Below, piece after piece: positions 16,604 to 27,400 of a stretch of 64,000 nucleotides of DNA. The stretch is from NCBI GenBank assembly GCA_028687375.1, contig JAQUAG010000008.1:29955-93954 (forward strand), written 5' to 3'. The translations under genes and the position numbers were made by a program. Positions within the stretch are counted from its first letter, which is position 1; the number at the start of each line of letters is the position of its first letter. Under the pieces are notes generated by a model. The model ran no database searches. It was not told the origin of the DNA and saw only the letters and a list, made by a program, of their open reading frames with translations. Source of the stretch: Arcobacteraceae bacterium. Lineage in GTDB: Bacteria > Campylobacterota > Campylobacteria > Campylobacterales > Arcobacteraceae.

Positions 16604-16752
16604 AAAAAAGTATATAACAAAACAGTGAAGCCAATAGATTACCTCTAAAAAACTATTTTGAGATGACTAAAAAATAAATCTAAAAAAATGACAAACTCAA
16701 ATAAGTAAATACTATCCCCATATCTCAGAGGTGAAGTCTAACTTCAACTCTA

Positions 16753-18051
16753 TCACATTTTAAGATTATACAAATTTATAATCTCCTCTTTGGTTAATTC
16801 ACACCCTTTTTTATCTGATTCCTCTTTGATAACTTTTCCAAATTCTATAGCTTCCTCTTTTGACATAGCAACACCCAAAAATTCATTGATGATAAAACTC
16901 ACTCCACCTTTGCCTGATTGTGAATTTATCCTAATAACTTTTTCATAATTTCGATTGATATCTTTTGGGTCAATCGGCAAATAAGGTACATTCCACTCTT
17001 GTTTATCAGTTTTGTTATAAAAATCAAAGCCTTTTTTTATAGCATCTTGATGTCCACCGCTAAAAGCTGTAAATATCATATCTCCAACATAGGGGTGTCT
17101 TATGTGTGTTTTTATTTGAGTTGTTTTTTCTATAAACCCTTTTACTTCATCAATAAATGACAATTTCAACTCGGGGTCTATCCCTTGGGAATGAATATTA
17201 AAAGCTAATGTAACTAAATCCAAATTTCCTGCTCTTTCACCATTTCCAAATAATGTTCCTTCAACTCTATTCGCACCTGCTAATATTGCCATTTCAGCAC
17301 TTGCTACTGCTGTACCTCTGTCATTGTGTGGATGAACACTTACGAATATATTTTCCCTATTATTCAAATTCGAGCACATCCATTCGATTCTATCTGCATA
17401 AATATTTGGAGTACAAGCTTCCAAAGTATTTGGTAAATTGATAATCATTTTTTTAGATGGTGTTGGTTGCACTACATCGATTACAGCATTACAAATTTTT
17501 ATAGCAAAAGTTAAATCTGTTTGTGAAAAACTTTCAGGGGTGTATTCATACATCACTTCACCCTCAAAATTTGCAGTCAATCTTTTTAATTCCTCCATCC
17601 CTTCAACTGCCATAGAAATTATCTCTTCATCATTTTTTCCAAATACTACTTTTTTTTGAAACTCATTTGTAGGATTATACAAATGAAAAATAGCTCTCTT
17701 AGCACCTTTTAATGCCTCAACACTTCTTTGGATTAACTCTTTTCGAGCAGGAATTAAGACCTGAATAAATACATCATCAGGAACCAAATTTTCATCTATA
17801 ATTTTTCTTGTAAAGTCAAAATCTGTCTGTGATGCACTAGGATAACTCACCTCTATATGTTTAAATCCCATCTTCACTAAATAGTTAAAATATTCTAATT
17901 TCTGTTCAATATTTAAAGGGTTGACTAAAGCTTGATTTCCATCTCTTAAATCAACTGAACAATATATTGGTGCTTTTGTTATGGCATTGTTTGGCCATTG
18001 TCGAACTATATTTTTGACAATAGGATATTGTCTGTATTTTTTAAAACTCAT
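16753..18051 (-). CDS. leuA: 2-Isopropylmalate synthase, short form without regulatory domain
   Basis: LeuA condenses acetyl-CoA with 2-ketoisovalerate in the first committed step of leucine synthesis. The 432 residues hold the TIM-barrel catalytic domain (about 25-300), with the divalent-metal and substrate motifs DLRDGNQAL near residue 35 and HPHNDRGTA near residue 240, the GNGERAGN loop, and a short linker subdomain (about 310-430). It resembles the fungal/actinobacterial (LeuA2) type, which normally has about 130 more residues forming the leucine-sensing dimer domain. That domain is absent and the frame ends cleanly in EEIINLYNLKM. A leucine-rich leader peptide and attenuator upstream may provide the regulation instead. 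Confidence 0.9.
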   Translation of the reverse strand: MSFKKYRQYPIVKNIVRQWPNNAITKAPIYCSVDLRDGNQALVNPLNIEQKLEYFNYLVKMGFKHIEVSYPSASQTDFDFTRKIIDENLVPDDVFIQVLIPARKELIQRSVEALKGAKRAIFHLYNPTNEFQKKVVFGKNDEEIISMAVEGMEELKRLTANFEGEVMYEYTPESFSQTDLTFAIKICNAVIDVVQPTPSKKMIINLPNTLEACTPNIYADRIEWMCSNLNNRENIFVSVHPHNDRGTAVASAEMAILAGANRVEGTLFGNGERAGNLDLVTLAFNIHSQGIDPELKLSFIDEVKGFIEKTTQIKTHIRHPYVGDMIFTAFSGGHQDAIKKGFDFYNKTDKQEWNVPYLPIDPKDINRNYEKVIRINSQSGKGGVSFIINEFLGVAMSKEEAIEFGKVIKEESDKKGCELTKEEIINLYNLKM

Positions 18052-18082
18052 GGTTTTTCTCCGTAATAAATAATTAAATGTT

Positions 18083-18110
18083 AAAAGCTACAAATGTAGC
18101 AACTGTTGCT
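18083..18110 (-). promoter_or_regulatory. Predicted attenuator terminator before leuA
   Basis: Minus-strand GCTACA-TT-TGTAGC (18100-18087) forms a 6-bp stem followed by TTTT at 18086-18083. The bases just upstream (AGCAACAGTTGCT, 18110-18098) can form a competing pairing with AGCAA in the leader (about 18142-18147), which itself overlaps a stem made with TGCTG at the leader-peptide stop. This is a classical attenuator arrangement. No experiment supports it here. Confidence 0.55.
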
Positions 18111-18152
18111 TTTTGTGTATGGATTTGATTTTAAATTGAAATTGCTGAGTTA

Positions 18153-18251
18153 TTACAGCAGATTAGAAAGAAGGAGAAGGAGTAGAGATTTGTCAGCTTT
18201 ATTATTGAATTGAACTGTATTTATATGCTGATTAGCATTAATTTTTGCCAT
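18153..18251 (-). CDS. leuL: Leucine-rich leader peptide (leuL-like)
   Basis: A 32-codon reading frame has a strong AAAGGAG ribosome site and ends in a leucine cluster: SLLLLLLSNLL and then stop. Eight of the last ten residues are Leu, so translation would report charged tRNA-Leu. It lies 101 bp upstream of leuA, within a leader that contains overlapping inverted repeats and a terminator-like stem with a T-run. This is the layout of ribosome-mediated attenuation known for leu operons. I read it directly from the minus strand; it is too short to be found by normal gene calling. Confidence 0.8.
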   Translation of the reverse strand: MAKINANQHINTVQFNNKADKSLLLLLLSNLL

Positions 18252-18283
18252 TGTAAACTCCTTTTATTTTTTGAATTTGGAAG

Positions 18284-18289
18284 ATTATA
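18284..18289 (-). promoter_or_regulatory. Predicted -10 box of the leuL-leuA transcript
   Basis: A perfect TATAAT lies on the minus strand, 33 bases before the leader-peptide start codon. No convincing -35 is present, as is common in this phylum. The transcript would begin near 18277 and give a leader of about 225 bases before leuA. Confidence 0.5.
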
Positions 18290-18357
18290 GGAATACAACT
18301 TAAATTTTGGTTATCTGGTGTTGGCGAGGCTTTCAAATTATTTATCAATAATAGATC

Positions 18358-18894
18358 TTATTCTTTCCACACATCCCAAGTAACAACCACACTCTTTTCA
18401 CTACTATCTATCAAACTAAGTTCATTATCACTTATGTTGCATTGGAGATTGATGGAACGATTTGTAAGAGATTCTATATCCCCATCAATTTTGAGATATA
18501 CAACTTGAAGATTACTAAAACGATGGAGAGTATTTTCAATCTGTTTAAACCACGGATTTGCCGTATTTTCTTGGAATGTGTAAATTATCACCTCCTCTGC
18601 TCGTCCGCAAGCTTTTTTGATTCTTTTTTCATCAGGTTGTCCTAAATCTATCCATAATTCTATATCACCACTTAAAGATTTTTGCCACAAAGCAGGTTCA
18701 TCATCTTCTGAGATATCTTTACAAAACACCAAAGTATCACTAGCATTTAAAATAAATGCAACTACCCTCATCATCAACCGCAAATCATTTTCTGATGGAT
18801 GTTGTGCGATTGTAAGATTATGCTCCCCATAATAATGTTTATCCATATTGGCAATGTTGAGAAGTGCTTTATAGATAGTTGCATTTGCTGCCAT
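18358..18894 (-). CDS. yaeQ: YaeQ family protein
   Basis: The protein matches the YaeQ family along its length: N-terminal ATIYKALLNIANMD and HYYGEHNLTIAQHPSE, then DEPALWQKSLSGDIELWID, LGQPDEKRIKKACGRA, and a variable C-terminal half. YaeQ has a PD-(D/E)XK-nuclease-like fold; its biochemical role is unsettled. The ATG used here (178 residues) aligns with the family N-terminus and has AAGGAC upstream. An ATG 11 codons earlier is possible but adds a Lys/Asn-rich tail not usual for the family. It has its own promoter region and is divergent from the chemoreceptor. Confidence 0.9.
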   Translation of the reverse strand: MAANATIYKALLNIANMDKHYYGEHNLTIAQHPSENDLRLMMRVVAFILNASDTLVFCKDISEDDEPALWQKSLSGDIELWIDLGQPDEKRIKKACGRAEEVIIYTFQENTANPWFKQIENTLHRFSNLQVVYLKIDGDIESLTNRSINLQCNISDNELSLIDSSEKSVVVTWDVWKE

Positions 18895-19235
18895 TGTATT
18901 AGTGTCCTTTTTGTTATTTTTACTCATATGTTTTGGTTCTCTTTGTTTAAATTTGTTCTTTGAAGTGATTGTATCTAATTTATTGTTTCCATTCCATCAC
19001 TTCAATATAGATAACACATATATATTCCATAAATGGATCAGAATACTTAGAATTTAGTAAAGTTGAAGAATGACTTTGAAAAGAATATTTTTGATTTATC
19101 TCTGAATAAACATAATCTAAAACTAATTATTTAAAAGTTACAATCTGATAACATAATGGTAACTAGCAAAAAATAACTTTCATTTGTCGTTGCTATTAAT
19201 ACAAAATAATTTCAAGATACAAGGGGAGTAAATAT
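18895..19235. other. Divergent intergenic region with a 9-bp inverted repeat
   Basis: 341 bp between yaeQ and the chemoreceptor gene hold no convincing reading frame. TGAAGTGAT at 18961-18969 and ATCACTTCA at 18996-19004 form a perfect 9-bp inverted repeat with a 26-base spacer, possibly an operator or an RNA stem. The strong ribosome site AAGGGGAG just before 19236 fixes the chemoreceptor start. Confidence 0.4.
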
Positions 19236-21266
19236 ATGAGCAACTTAACAATTAAAGGTAGGTTGATTGTAGGTTTTGGTATTTTAATTGCTATTTTTAT
19301 AGTTTTTTCAATTTTCCAAAGTTTAAGTATCAAAGATTTAGGTTTATTACAACATGAAAATTCACAAAGAAGTAATAATGCTGTAAAAGTTACTGAAATG
19401 TCTTCAGATTTGGGTGACTTATATACAATCGCAGCAGATATGATTATCAATGGATATTCTGAAGAATCAAAAAAAGAGTTTGATACACTAAAAGCTGAAA
19501 TATTGGAAGATGTTACAGTTCTAGAAAAAATTGTTGACACAGATGAAGAAAAAAATCTTTTAGCTAAATACAAAGAACAAATCGGTATTTACACATCAGT
19601 TATAGAAAATGATTTGATTTCTACACTAAAAACAACTGATTCTAATATCAATTCAGATATTAAAGCGGTGGATAGTAAGATTGATGCTTCTCGAAATGCA
19701 TCTATAGAGATCTTAAAAAATATGAGAAAAAGTATTGAAGCAGAAATGGTTGAAAGTGATAAAGAGTTTGAATCTACACAACAATTAATGTTTACTATCA
19801 CATTAGTTATCTCAATTATTGTAATTTTACTAGCATTTGCAGTTTCTATTAGTTTGATTCGAATTATTATAAATGGACTAGCAAAACTAAATCAAGCAAT
19901 ATTAGGATTGATAAAAACAAAAGATGTGAGTTCAAGAATTGAAATTGATGCTAATAATGAAATTAGTGAAGTTTCAAAAAACTTTAATGTATATTTGCAA
20001 TCTATTGAAGATGGTATAAAAGAAGATCAAAGAGTAATAGATGCAGTAAAACAAGCAGTAGAAACTGCAAAAACTGGATTAATGAAACAACATATTGATG
20101 TGTCAACATCAAATAAAGGGTTGGAAGAGCTAAAAATTGGATTTAATGAATTATTAGAGATAGTAGCAAAAAAAGTATGTGGTAATTTAAATAAAATATC
20201 TGATGCATTACATTCGTATCAAAGCCTTGATTTTAGACATAGAGTTACTGGAAATTTAGGTGAAGTTTCAATGGGTTTAAATAACTTAGCAGAGATAATA
20301 AATAAGATGTTAGTAGAGAATAAAGAGAATGGAATAACACTTGGTGAGAGTTCTGGTGTTCTAATGGCTAATGTAAATACATTAAATCAAAATTCAAATG
20401 AAGCAGCAACAGCATTAGAAGAGACAGCAGCAGCATTAGAACAGATAACATCTAATATTTCTAATAACACTAGTAATGTAATTAAGATGGCTTCGTTCGC
20501 ACATCAACTTACCGCTTCTTCAAATGAAGGGAGATCTTTGGCAGAAGAGACAACTCAAGCAATGGATGAAATCAATAAAGAAGTAAACGCTATTAATGAA
20601 GCTATCACAATTATTGACCAAATAGCATTCCAAACAAATATTCTTTCTCTTAATGCAGCAGTTGAAGCAGCAACAGCTGGTGAAGCTGGAAAAGGATTTG
20701 CAGTTGTTGCACAAGAGGTGCGAAACCTTGCAACTCGTTCAGCAGATGCAGCAAATGAGATTAAGAAACTTGTATCAAATGCAACAATGAAAGCTAATAA
20801 TGGAAAACAAATAGCTGATAGTATGATAAGTGGGTATAGTACACTCAATGAGAATATTAGTAAAACAATAGATATTATCAAAGATGTAGAGATGGCTAGT
20901 AAAGAGCAACTTGCAGGGATAAATCAAATTAATGATGCTGTGTCAAGTTTAGATCAACAAACACAACAAAATGCAATGATAGCTAGTCAAACTCATGATG
21001 TAGCTGTACAAACAGATACTATTGCAAAATTAGTTGTGACAAGTGCAAATGAGAAAGAGTTTATAGGAAAAGAGAATGTAAAAGGTAAAGGGGTAACTCA
21101 AAAATCATTTACCTCACCTGTAAAATTAGTTGAAAGTAAAAAGCCAAAAAACCCTTCAATAACTTCTAGTAGTTCTAGTAAACCAGTAGCAAAAACTACA
21201 CCAACTGCCTCAATAAAACCAATCGTAGCATCAAATAATGATGACGATGAGTGGGCAAGTTTCTAA
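19236..21266 (+). CDS. Methyl-accepting chemotaxis protein with CheR/CheB-docking tail
   Basis: The 676 residues have a membrane helix (about 8-28), a helical periplasmic sensor of four-helix-bundle type (about 30-185), a second membrane helix (about 187-210), one or two HAMP-like segments (about 210-370), and a long signalling hairpin whose tip is [20 protein letters not shown]. After residue about 615 comes a Ser/Thr/Pro/Lys-rich linker of about 55 residues ending in DDDEWASF. The last five residues, EWASF, fit the aromatic-x-x-aromatic CheR-tethering pentapeptide (NWETF type) on a flexible linker. It is monocistronic, away from the che operon. The ligand is unknown. Confidence 0.92.
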   Translation: MSNLTIKGRLIVGFGILIAIFIVFSIFQSLSIKDLGLLQHENSQRSNNAVKVTEMSSDLGDLYTIAADMIINGYSEESKKEFDTLKAEILEDVTVLEKIVDTDEEKNLLAKYKEQIGIYTSVIENDLISTLKTTDSNINSDIKAVDSKIDASRNASIEILKNMRKSIEAEMVESDKEFESTQQLMFTITLVISIIVILLAFAVSISLIRIIINGLAKLNQAILGLIKTKDVSSRIEIDANNEISEVSKNFNVYLQSIEDGIKEDQRVIDAVKQAVETAKTGLMKQHIDVSTSNKGLEELKIGFNELLEIVAKKVCGNLNKISDALHSYQSLDFRHRVTGNLGEVSMGLNNLAEIINKMLVENKENGITLGESSGVLMANVNTLNQNSNEAATALEETAAALEQITSNISNNTSNVIKMASFAHQLTASSNEGRSLAEETTQAMDEINKEVNAINEAITIIDQIAFQTNILSLNAAVEAATAGEAGKGFAVVAQEVRNLATRSADAANEIKKLVSNATMKANNGKQIADSMISGYSTLNENISKTIDIIKDVEMASKEQLAGINQINDAVSSLDQQTQQNAMIASQTHDVAVQTDTIAKLVVTSANEKEFIGKENVKGKGVTQKSFTSPVKLVESKKPKNPSITSSSSSKPVAKTTPTASIKPIVASNNDDDEWASF

Positions 21267-21275
21267 GAAACTTGC
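21255..21275 (+). terminator. Perfect hairpin centred on the chemoreceptor stop codon
   Basis: GCAAGTTTC at 21255-21263 and GAAACTTGC at 21267-21275 form a 9-bp stem whose three-base loop is the TAA stop codon itself. No T-run follows, so it may stabilise the mRNA end rather than terminate. Confidence 0.4.
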
Positions 21276-21451
21276 TTACCTAAAAACCTGTCTTCAATTA
21301 ATCCCCAATCTGCATTTTTATCAAATTTCAAAATTATCTCTCTATCTATAAATATACTACACTTTTTGCTAGCATATTTATACAAACTTTTATTAAAATA
21401 GTTTTTGCTAAACTATATATATGATTTAATAAAAAATTATTAGGTGTATTG

Positions 21452-23332
21452 ATGAATAAAATTATTTTTTTCTTTTCTTTTGTATTCTTTGTTGTGTTGT
21501 CATATATTGTTTTACAGTATGAAAGTAATGATAAGATTGATAAACATCTTGAGGAAACAACAACACGATACTCACAAAATTATAATTTAATATACAATGA
21601 TTATAAAATATTATCATCTGTCATATTTGATACAAAAATCAACACAAAAGAGGTGATAGATACATTCAAAGAAGCTTCAGACGCTCCAAAAAAGAAACAA
21701 GCGATTTTACGAAAACAATTATTTTTAAAACTCAAAGATACATACAAGCTTTTACAAAATCATAATCTAAAACAACTCCATTTTCATTTGCCAAATAATG
21801 ATAGTTTTTTAAGATTTCATAGACCAGAAAAATTTGGTGATAATCTTAGCAATGTAAGGGCAACAATTAAATATGTTAATGAATCTAAAAAACCAATTGA
21901 TGGATTTGAAGAGGGGAGAATCTACAATGGATATAGATTTGTTTATCCACTTTTTGATGGGGAAAGACATATTGGAAGTGTAGAAGTTTCTTTTAGTACC
22001 CTTGCTATGAATACTGAAATGATGAAAAACTTTGATGTTCTTGGTAAGTTTTTAATTTCAAAAAAAGTAGTAGGTGAAAAAGTTTTCAAAGATGAAAAAA
22101 GTAACTATGTAGAGTCCAAATTTGAAGATTTTTATTATGAAGCAAAAGTAGATGATCAAATTCAAGTTTATAATAAGCACAATGTTAAGTTACTCGTCTC
22201 TCAAAATACAAAAGATATTCTTAAAAAAAGAGCTTTTGATACAGAATCATTTTCTCTTTATGATACTGCAAGTAATAGCATTATGACATTTTTAAAAATT
22301 CAAAATCCTATTTCAAATGAAGTAGTAGGAATTTTTCTTATAAGATCGGATGGTAGTTATGTTATTGCAAAAAAGACGAATACAAGGTTTATTTTTGGGA
22401 TCTTGATAGTTTTTTTAGTATTGCTTCATATTTTTATCTACAGAATTTTATATCAAAAACAACTACTCAATAGATTGGTTGAAGAGAAAACAGAACAACT
22501 TACTAGAACAAATAGAGAGTTAGAAGAGAGTCAGTATGAGATAGAACTTATTAATCAAAATCTTGAAAAGCGAATAAAAGATGAGATTTCTATTAGTAGG
22601 TCAAAAGATAAAATTATCTCTGAACAATCAAAAATGGTAGCAATGGGGGAAATGATAGGCAATATTGCACACCATTGGAGACAACCACTATCTGCTATCA
22701 CAACAAGTATTACAGGGATGCTTGTACAAAAAGAATTTGGACTACTTGATGATAATACTTTTAAAGAGAGTTGTGAAAGGATAAATGACAATGCTCAATA
22801 CCTATCAAAAACAATAGATGATTTTAGAAATATGCTAAGGGGTGATAGTATAAAAGAAAGATTCAATGTCGCACAAGTTATCCATATGTTTATAGGTATT
22901 AATACAAAACTTATCAATGAAGAAAAAATAACTATACAACTTAATCTTAATGAAGAGATTATGGCAAAAGGGATTCGAAATGAACTTGGACAGTGTTTGG
23001 TTAATCTTTTGAATAATGCTAAAGATGCGATGGTTAATAAACCAGATAAGTTTATTTTTATCGATTTATTCAAAGACAAAGATTATGCAGTGATCACTTT
23101 TAAAGATTCTGGTGGAGGAATAGAAGAAAATATTTTAGATAAAGTATTTGAACCATATTTTACTACAAAACATCAATCTCGTGGTACAGGGCTTGGTTTA
23201 CATGGTGTATATAAAATGATAGTTGATGGAATGGAAGGAAGTGTAAGTGTTGAAAATGATGTATATAATTACAACGAGAAAAAATTAAAAGGTGCTAAAA
23301 TCATTATCTCTTTAGTTTTAGAAAATGATTAA
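21452..23332 (+). CDS. Sensor histidine kinase with dCache-type double sensor domain
   Basis: The 626 residues have a membrane helix (about 3-22), a periplasmic domain (about 25-305) with LHFHLPNNDSFLRFHRPEKFGD and YRFVYPLFDGERHIGSVEVS (split here as two family motifs of the double-Cache sensor kinase type), a second membrane helix (about 310-330), a coiled coil, and the kinase core. The H-box is IGNIAHHWRQPLSAI, the N-box is NLLNNAKDAM, and the G-boxes are DSGGGI and GTGLGL. The ATG at 21452 has AGGTG upstream; a TTG sits just before it. No partner regulator is adjacent, so it is an orphan kinase; its periplasmic ligand is unknown. Confidence 0.9.
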   Translation: MNKIIFFFSFVFFVVLSYIVLQYESNDKIDKHLEETTTRYSQNYNLIYNDYKILSSVIFDTKINTKEVIDTFKEASDAPKKKQAILRKQLFLKLKDTYKLLQNHNLKQLHFHLPNNDSFLRFHRPEKFGDNLSNVRATIKYVNESKKPIDGFEEGRIYNGYRFVYPLFDGERHIGSVEVSFSTLAMNTEMMKNFDVLGKFLISKKVVGEKVFKDEKSNYVESKFEDFYYEAKVDDQIQVYNKHNVKLLVSQNTKDILKKRAFDTESFSLYDTASNSIMTFLKIQNPISNEVVGIFLIRSDGSYVIAKKTNTRFIFGILIVFLVLLHIFIYRILYQKQLLNRLVEEKTEQLTRTNRELEESQYEIELINQNLEKRIKDEISISRSKDKIISEQSKMVAMGEMIGNIAHHWRQPLSAITTSITGMLVQKEFGLLDDNTFKESCERINDNAQYLSKTIDDFRNMLRGDSIKERFNVAQVIHMFIGINTKLINEEKITIQLNLNEEIMAKGIRNELGQCLVNLLNNAKDAMVNKPDKFIFIDLFKDKDYAVITFKDSGGGIEENILDKVFEPYFTTKHQSRGTGLGLHGVYKMIVDGMEGSVSVENDVYNYNEKKLKGAKIIISLVLEND

Positions 23333-23393
23333 TTTTTTTCTAATTTAGCAAGTGAAATAAAAATATGAAATATCAATATAAAGACCTAACGAA

Positions 23394-24209
23394 ATGGATA
23401 CAATTATGAAATTAAAAAAATGGATATTTATAGCAATATTTTTAGTGATATTTTATTACTCGTTTATTGCAAACTTTTTTATAACACTTTGCGTTATTAC
23501 CTCTTTCTATGTGCTATTTAAAATATATAAATTTTATGCTAGAAGAAAGTTAAATAAATTATCAAGTTCAAAAGAGTTGTTTAGAAAAAGTGAGCTAGGT
23601 CTTTTCGTTGCACTTGTCGCAAAAGTGGCAAAAGCTGATGGGAGAGTTCAAGAGTTAGAAGCACAACTTATTAAAATGATGTTTGATGATATCTCTAAAA
23701 TCTTTGATGAAAAAGAGAAAGCAAGAGCTATTATGAAAGAGATTTTCAATGAAGAAAAAGAACGAAATGATGATACAAAACAAATAGCACAAGCTCTCAA
23801 TACACTTCTTGGTAAGAGTCATCTTAAGCGTAAACAGTTTTTAGGCTTTTTGATTCAACTAGCATTTATTGATAGTGGAATTAGTACAGAAGAAGAGATA
23901 GTTTTGCGTGAAATTATGCAAGAGTTAAATATCCCTGATAGTGTATATGATGAGATTGTAACTAAATTTGAAAATATGATGAAAAATAAACAACAAACTA
24001 TGAGTTCAAAAGAAGCCTATGAGATTTTAGGGGTCAAAGAAACGGATGATATGGACACTATCAAAAAAGCATATAGAAAACTAATCCACAAATACCATCC
24101 AGATATCATAAGCTCACAAAATAAAGATGAATCTTATATGGAAGAAGCAACAGCTAAAACACAAGAGATAAATCAAGCTTATCAAGTTATCAAGGATACT
24201 AAAAAATAG
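23394..24209 (+). CDS. DjlA-like membrane co-chaperone (TerB domain plus J domain)
   Basis: The 271 residues start with one or two membrane helices (about 8-45). A TerB-like helical domain (about 65-190) follows, with VAKVAKADGRV and IDSGISTEEE, then a C-terminal J domain (about 203-271) with the HPD motif in IHKYHPDII. J domains stimulate DnaK ATPase, so the protein probably recruits DnaK to the inner membrane, as DjlA does. The J domain is at the C-terminus, the same order as DjlA, and the length matches. A second in-frame ATG at 23406 is possible; neither has a strong ribosome site. It lies 61 bp after the kinase gene. Confidence 0.88.
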   Translation: MDTIMKLKKWIFIAIFLVIFYYSFIANFFITLCVITSFYVLFKIYKFYARRKLNKLSSSKELFRKSELGLFVALVAKVAKADGRVQELEAQLIKMMFDDISKIFDEKEKARAIMKEIFNEEKERNDDTKQIAQALNTLLGKSHLKRKQFLGFLIQLAFIDSGISTEEEIVLREIMQELNIPDSVYDEIVTKFENMMKNKQQTMSSKEAYEILGVKETDDMDTIKKAYRKLIHKYHPDIISSQNKDESYMEEATAKTQEINQAYQVIKDTKK

Positions 24210-24448
24210 AAATCAAGAGATGCTATCAAAAACCGTTCTATCGCTCATTGGTATAAAAGTTTCAAAAAAAGCCATCCAAAAGAATGACTTTAGTGTTAAA
24301 TTTCTCATCATTATCAAAGATAAAGCTATTTTTCTATTTAAAACTTCGTAAATAATCAATATGAACAATCAATCTATAATCGTATAAGGTTTTGTGGAAA
24401 CTCTATTGGTGTATATCTTTCCATTGATACCGATTTAATGATCTAAGA

Positions 24449-27400
24449 TTATTCTTTTTTCCTAAATTTCCCTTCAAATGTAGCAACATAAAAATAAATT
24501 GCAGGGATAAAATACCTCTCAATAAAAGTAGCAGCTATCATTCCACCCAACAATCCAATACCAATGGAAAAACGGCTCTCCGCCCCTGCTCCAAAACTAA
24601 AAACAAGTGGCAAAATACCAAAAATAAAGGCTATAGAGGTCATCATCATAGGACGATACCTTATTTTTGCTGCTTCTTTAATCGCATCATATAAATCCAC
24701 ACCTTCCTTTCGTAAATCTTCAGCAAACTCTATTATCAAAATAGCATTTTTCGCTGATAGCCCAATAAGCGTTAATAGTCCTATTGAAAAATAGATATCT
24801 TTTGGCATCTGAAATAGATTTGAAACAATAGCTTGCGCCAAATATGCTCCAAAAACACCAAAAATTACAGATAATAAAACAGCTATTGGCAATACAAAAC
24901 TATTGTACTGAATAGACAAAATCAAAAATACCATCATAAGTCCAAAAGCAAATATCATTGTTGCTTTCCCTTCAGATAATTTTTGTTGTAAACTCATCCC
25001 ATCCCATTCTAAAAGGTATCCAGCTGGTAAATTTGCAGCTTCCTCTTCTACAAGTTTCATAGCTTCTTTACTCCCTTTTCCAGGTGCTAACATACCTGTG
25101 ATAGAGTTTGATTCAACTCCATTAAATCGTTCAATGGTTGATGGTGCTGCTTTATCTATAATTTTCCCAAATTGTGCGATTGATACCAATTCACCTTGGG
25201 CATTTTTCACATAAATAGAATTTAAAGCATCTGGCGATTTACGAAACTCTTGCGAAGCTTGTACTTGTACCCAATAAAGATGGTTATCTTTTTCAAATTG
25301 ATTGATATTTGCATACCCAATAGATGAACGAAGAACTTCATAGACATCGTTTATATTAATCCCTTTGATTTTTGCTTTTTCTCTATCAAGCTCAAAATAA
25401 AGTGTAGGAGAATTACTCTTTGTATTGTTTTTTACAGATAAAAATTCCTCTTTATTTTCTGCTAGTTTAGCTGCAAAATCATCACTTACTTTTGCTAACT
25501 CAAAACTATTTCCATCTGAATAATTCAAAATTCTAATTTGTAATCCACTGCTTCTTCCAAGCCCTCGAATAGCAGGTGGTTGCATCAACATCACTTGAGC
25601 TTCTTTTATCGAATCAACTTTTTTCGTTAGTTTTTTCATTACATCTTTTATTTTTACACCTTGACGTTCATCAAAATTCTTAAGCCTTGTATAAATCATC
25701 GCAGAATTTGCCCCATCTCGACCTATCATAGTAACCAAATTTGCAATCATCGGTTCTTGTTTGTAAATTTTTTCAATTTGTTCGACCACTTTATTTGTTC
25801 TTTGGACAGATGCCCCTTCTGGAAGATTTATCGATGTCATAAAAGTTCCTTGATCTTCAACAGGTAAAAAACTTGAAGGGATTTTTTGATTTAAAAAATA
25901 GACACCAACAAAAAATAAAAGATATAAAAACAAAGTAAGATATTTATTTTTTATTAAATACATTGCACTATTGACATAATTTTGGGTAAATTGTTTAAAT
26001 TTCACATCAAACCAAGTTTGTTTTTCATCTTTTTCATTATCTTTAATAATCATCGAACATAATACTGGAGTAAGCGTTAAAGCTACTATTCCAGATAATG
26101 TAACGGCAATAGCAATAGTAATAGCAAACTGTTTATAGAGTTCCCCTGTGATGCCACCCATAAAAACAGTAGGGATAAACACAGAAGAGATAACAAAAAC
26201 AATCGCAATAATTGGGCTTGTGATTTGTTTCATAGCTCTAATAGAAGCTTCCATTGGAGGTAATTTTTCCTCTTTGATATGTCTTTCGACATTTTCAACA
26301 ACAACAATCGCATCATCAACGACAATACCAATACAAAGGACAAGTCCAAAAAGTGTCAAAGTATTGATCGAAAACCCGATGTAATTCATAATAATAAAAG
26401 TTCCAAAAATAGAGATAGGAATCGCAATAATAGGGATAATACTTGCTCTAAAAGAGTTGAGGAAAAAATAAATTACCAAAGAAACCAAAACAATCGCTTC
26501 AAAAAAAGTTTTAACAACTTCACTAATAGACTCTTTTACGAAGTCTGTCGTATCGTAGGGAACTTTATAAGTTATTCCAGCTGGGAAATCTTTTGATAAC
26601 TTCTCAAGTGTTAGTTTTACTTCGTTGGCAGTATCTAAGGCATTTGCTTCAGGGTCTGCAAAAATCCCAAGCATAACAGTTGGTTTGCCATTTAATTTAC
26701 CATTAAATTGATAATTAGCAGTCCCAAGTTCCACTTTTGCAACATCTTTGATACGAATCACAGAACCATTCGTTGTAGTTTTTAAAATAATATTTTCAAA
26801 TTCTTCAACTGAACTCAAACGCCCTTTACTTTTAACCATAATCGTTAACATCTGAGCATCACTAATTGGTTCTTGCCCAATTGTACCTATCGAAACTTGT
26901 GAGTTTTGTTCAGTAACAGCTTTAATGATATCTTGTGAAGTAAGAGCGAAACTTGCTAACTTAATAGGATTGCTCCATATTCGCATAGAGTAATCTTTTT
27001 GTCCAAAAATACTCGCTTCTCCAGCACCTTTTAGTGTTTTGACTTTTTTGAGAATATAATTACTCGCATAATTACTCAGTTCAATTTGACTTTTTGAATT
27101 ATCAGGTGAATAGATAGAAGCAATCAATAAAATATCTGATGTTTTTTTCTGTACCTTAATACCTAGATTTTTAACAACAGCAGGTAGCGTAGAATCAACA
27201 GCCGATAATTTACTTTGCACATCGATAAAAGCTTGATTGATATCTGTACCTATTTCAAAAGTACAAGTGATACTCGCTTGCCCTTGATTGCTTGATTTTG
27301 AATCAATATACATCAAATTAGAAAGTCCAGATAGTCCAGTTTCTATTGGTTCAACGATAGAAGAAGCAATGGTTGAAGCATCTGCTCCAGGATATGAAGC

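Noticed and set aside
24220..24351. A 43-residue plus-strand frame after the TerB-J-domain gene
   Set aside because: Only a weak AAGAG upstream, no motif, and it lies in an AT-rich gap; not enough support to call it a gene.
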